Assembly: GCA_024742485.1 (NCBI GenBank) | Contig: JANSYK010000001.1 | Location: 2,170,001 to 2,234,000 of the forward strand | DNA: 64,000 nt | Source of the DNA: Alphaproteobacteria bacterium | GTDB lineage: Bacteria; Pseudomonadota; Alphaproteobacteria; Rhizobiales; Rhizobiaceae | Direction of reading: 5' to 3' | Shown here: positions 63,780 through 64,000 of the stretch, piece after piece | Numbering within the stretch: position 1 is the first letter of the stretch | How the letters are laid out: each line of letters starts with the position of its first letter | The notes under the pieces: model-generated | The model's input: the letters and a program-made list of their open reading frames with translations, nothing else | Databases searched by the model: none | What the model was told of the DNA's origin: nothing | Position numbers and translations under genes: made by a program

Positions 63780-64000
63780 TTGACCTATCGACTGCATACC
63801 ATCTATTCGGTCATCGCCGATGACCGGCGGCGGGCCCTGCTCGATAGTCTGGCGGCCGGCGACAAGACCGCCGGCGAACTCGCCGCCGCCTTCGATATCT
63901 CCCGCCCGGCCATTGCCAAACATCTGCGTATCCTCGAACAAAGCGGTCTGGTCACCATCACCAATGTGGGACGCACCCGCGTGCACCGTCTCAATGCCGA
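63780..64000 (+). CDS. ArsR family transcriptional regulator, 5' part
   Basis: The gene runs off the window. TYRLHTIYSVIADDRRRALL begins the winged helix and AGELAAAFDISRPAIAKHLRIL is the recognition helix-turn-helix region, followed by VTITNVGRTRVHRLNA. No metal-binding Cys motif is visible. TTG 63780 is preceded by GAGG with five-base spacing; the alternative ATG at 63726 overlaps the MAPEG gene and has no ribosome binding site. It most likely represses its own operon through the dyad at 62668-62687. Confidence 0.82.
   Translation, partial: MTYRLHTIYSVIADDRRRALLDSLAAGDKTAGELAAAFDISRPAIAKHLRILEQSGLVTITNVGRTRVHRLNA

Noticed and set aside
1-64000. Search for CRISPR arrays, tRNA and rRNA genes, insertion sequences, phage or toxin-antitoxin genes
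   Set aside because: No direct repeat arrays, cloverleaf-like sequences, transposase or phage-like proteins, or toxin-antitoxin pairs were found by eye; none is claimed.

Overview
The window is an ordinary-looking stretch of core chromosome from an alphaproteobacterium, most likely order Hyphomicrobiales (Rhizobiales). The evidence is protein content and gene order rather than any marker gene: a gap-pgk cluster with a class I fructose-bisphosphate aldolase nearby, a Brucella-type Omp10 lipoprotein, homospermidine synthase, cysteine-free ribosomal proteins L31 and L36, RcdA and GapR (alphaproteobacterial cell-cycle proteins), the MotA/TolQ-OmpA pair, and many small DUF proteins typical of the order. 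No insertion sequence, prophage, CRISPR array, tRNA or rRNA gene was seen. Coding density is high and no region stands out as recently acquired.

Layout. 1-8.9 kb: lower glycolysis (gap 3' end, DUF1272 protein, pgk, class I aldolase) interspersed with accessory enzymes (GST, VOC protein, GNAT acetyltransferase, a DmdA/GcvT-like protein, an SGNH hydrolase). 8.9-11.8 kb: an AraC-type regulator with a VOC protein, a quinone oxidoreductase with a 51-residue membrane protein, and a DUF1192 protein. 11.8-13.2 kb: the most interesting control region, with two exact CtrA-type boxes, a hairpin-rich segment ending in a strong terminator (possible small RNA), rcdA, a palindromic repeat and rpmE. 13.4-20.7 kb: an ABC exporter, a YcaQ-type glycosylase, a flavodoxin-fold oxidoreductase, an unusual lipoprotein and an L,D-transpeptidase. 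20.8-28.1 kb, minus strand: FAD dehydrogenase, OmpA/MotB-like and MotA/TolQ-like pair, suhB, efp, Sel1 protein and ThiE-like protein. 28.2-35.2 kb: TauE exporter, palindromic repeats, acyl-CoA synthetase, two divergent YdcH-like proteins, purEK, rpmJ, TPR protein and alpha/beta hydrolase. 35.2-40 kb: pyk, DUF1036, DUF1244, gapR and a DUF882 peptidase-like protein. 40.3-55.9 kb: oligoendopeptidase, hss, omp10, a PaaK-like ligase, a 5'-nucleotidase fused to LysM, hemH, SPFH/NfeD, an outer-membrane barrel, galU, a lytic transglycosylase and a DUF459 protein. 55.9-64 kb: gltBD, then a divergent SRPBCC-MAPEG-ArsR operon cut by the window end.

How the genes fit together. Carbon flow (gap, pgk, fbaB, pyk), nitrogen assimilation (gltBD), purine and haem synthesis (purEK, hemH) and envelope maintenance (L,D-transpeptidase, lytic transglycosylase, DUF882, LysM and OmpA-domain proteins, galU) dominate. 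The strongest hunt result is the pair of TTAA-N7-TTAA sites upstream of rcdA. They predict that CtrA drives its own degradation adaptor, and one of them lies just upstream of the hairpin-terminator segment. Other signals worth attention are two copies of a double-hairpin intergenic repeat, a terminal-inverted-repeat element that overlaps the TauE stop codon, a perfect 12-bp palindrome between gltB and the SRPBCC operon, and an ArsR-type operator embedded in the promoter of that operon.
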